Source of the DNA: Candidatus Adiutrix sp. | GTDB lineage: Bacteria; Desulfobacterota; Desulfarculia; Adiutricales; Adiutricaceae | Assembly: GCA_031273445.1 (NCBI GenBank) | Contig: JAISRV010000207.1 | Location: 1 to 6,039 of the forward strand | Reading direction: 5' to 3' | Length of the DNA: 6,039 bases | Shown here: positions 5,971 to 6,039 of the stretch, piece after piece | How the letters are laid out: the number at the start of each line of letters is the position of its first letter | Position numbering within the stretch: position 1 is the first letter of the stretch | The notes under the pieces: model-generated | What the model was told of the DNA's origin: nothing | Seen by the model: only the letters and a program-made list of their open reading frames with translations | Database searches by the model: none | Translations under genes and position numbers: made by a program

Positions 5971-6039
5971 ACACCCCGCACAACCTCTTGCGAGGCTGGC
6001 TGGAATCCAGCGAGGCCGCCATGAAGCTTCTGGAAAATT
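5971..6039 (+). other. Right edge: small hairpins and an unidentified open frame
   Basis: Two small inverted repeats, CCTC-TTGC-GAGG (5984-5995) and CTGG-AAT-CCAG (6000-6010), lie just before an ATG at 6021 whose frame runs off the window. The frame is also open upstream through ESSEAA, so the true start is unclear. It may be the first gene of the putative mobile element, but too little is visible to name it. Confidence 0.25.

Noticed and set aside
1..6039. CRISPR array, tRNA or rRNA genes
   Set aside because: No regularly spaced repeat series and no tRNA- or rRNA-like sequence was seen on either strand by eye.

Overview
The window reads as GC-rich DNA from a Gram-negative bacterium. The style of the Cache-sensor hybrid kinase and of the receiver-domain protein next to it suggests a Desulfovibrio-like deltaproteobacterium. 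That placement rests on overall protein character only and is tentative. All convincing genes lie on the minus strand.

Region 1 (1-3290) is a signalling locus. A membrane-anchored hybrid histidine kinase of 931 residues (295-3090) carries a periplasmic Cache-type sensor, HisKA and ATPase domains, a receiver and an Hpt domain, so a full phosphorelay sits on one chain. Downstream on the same strand, after a 161-base gap rich in inverted repeats, is the 5' end of a response-regulator gene (1-133, cut by the window edge), a plausible partner. Upstream of the kinase is an AT-rich leader with a perfect palindrome flanked by a direct repeat, then a 10-bp GC-rich hairpin. About 330 bases around and beyond these have no convincing gene.

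Region 2 (3563-4749) has the character of a defence or toxin-antitoxin patch. A small unrecognised protein (4245-4472) overlaps an AbiEii/DUF1814-type nucleotidyltransferase (3563-4273) by 29 bases, the layout of a translationally coupled toxin-antitoxin pair, and a plausible sigma70 promoter precedes it. Just upstream lies a 59-codon remnant holding only the C-terminal part of a VapC PIN-domain toxin (4570-4749), with no vapB.

Region 3 (4756-6039) holds a polytopic family-3 acyltransferase (4756-5814) with a strong ribosome-binding site. It ends 6 bases before the vapC remnant. Beyond its start, two copies of a 12-base motif, GTAACT(A/G)TTCAG, lie 33 bases apart next to an open frame running off the window. 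They look like IS66-type insertion-sequence ends, which would fit an accessory, rearranged locus, but the element itself is outside the window.

No wholly new system is demonstrated. The best candidates for follow-up are the overlapping nucleotidyltransferase pair with its uncharacterised small partner, the decayed vapC, and the symmetric element upstream of the kinase.
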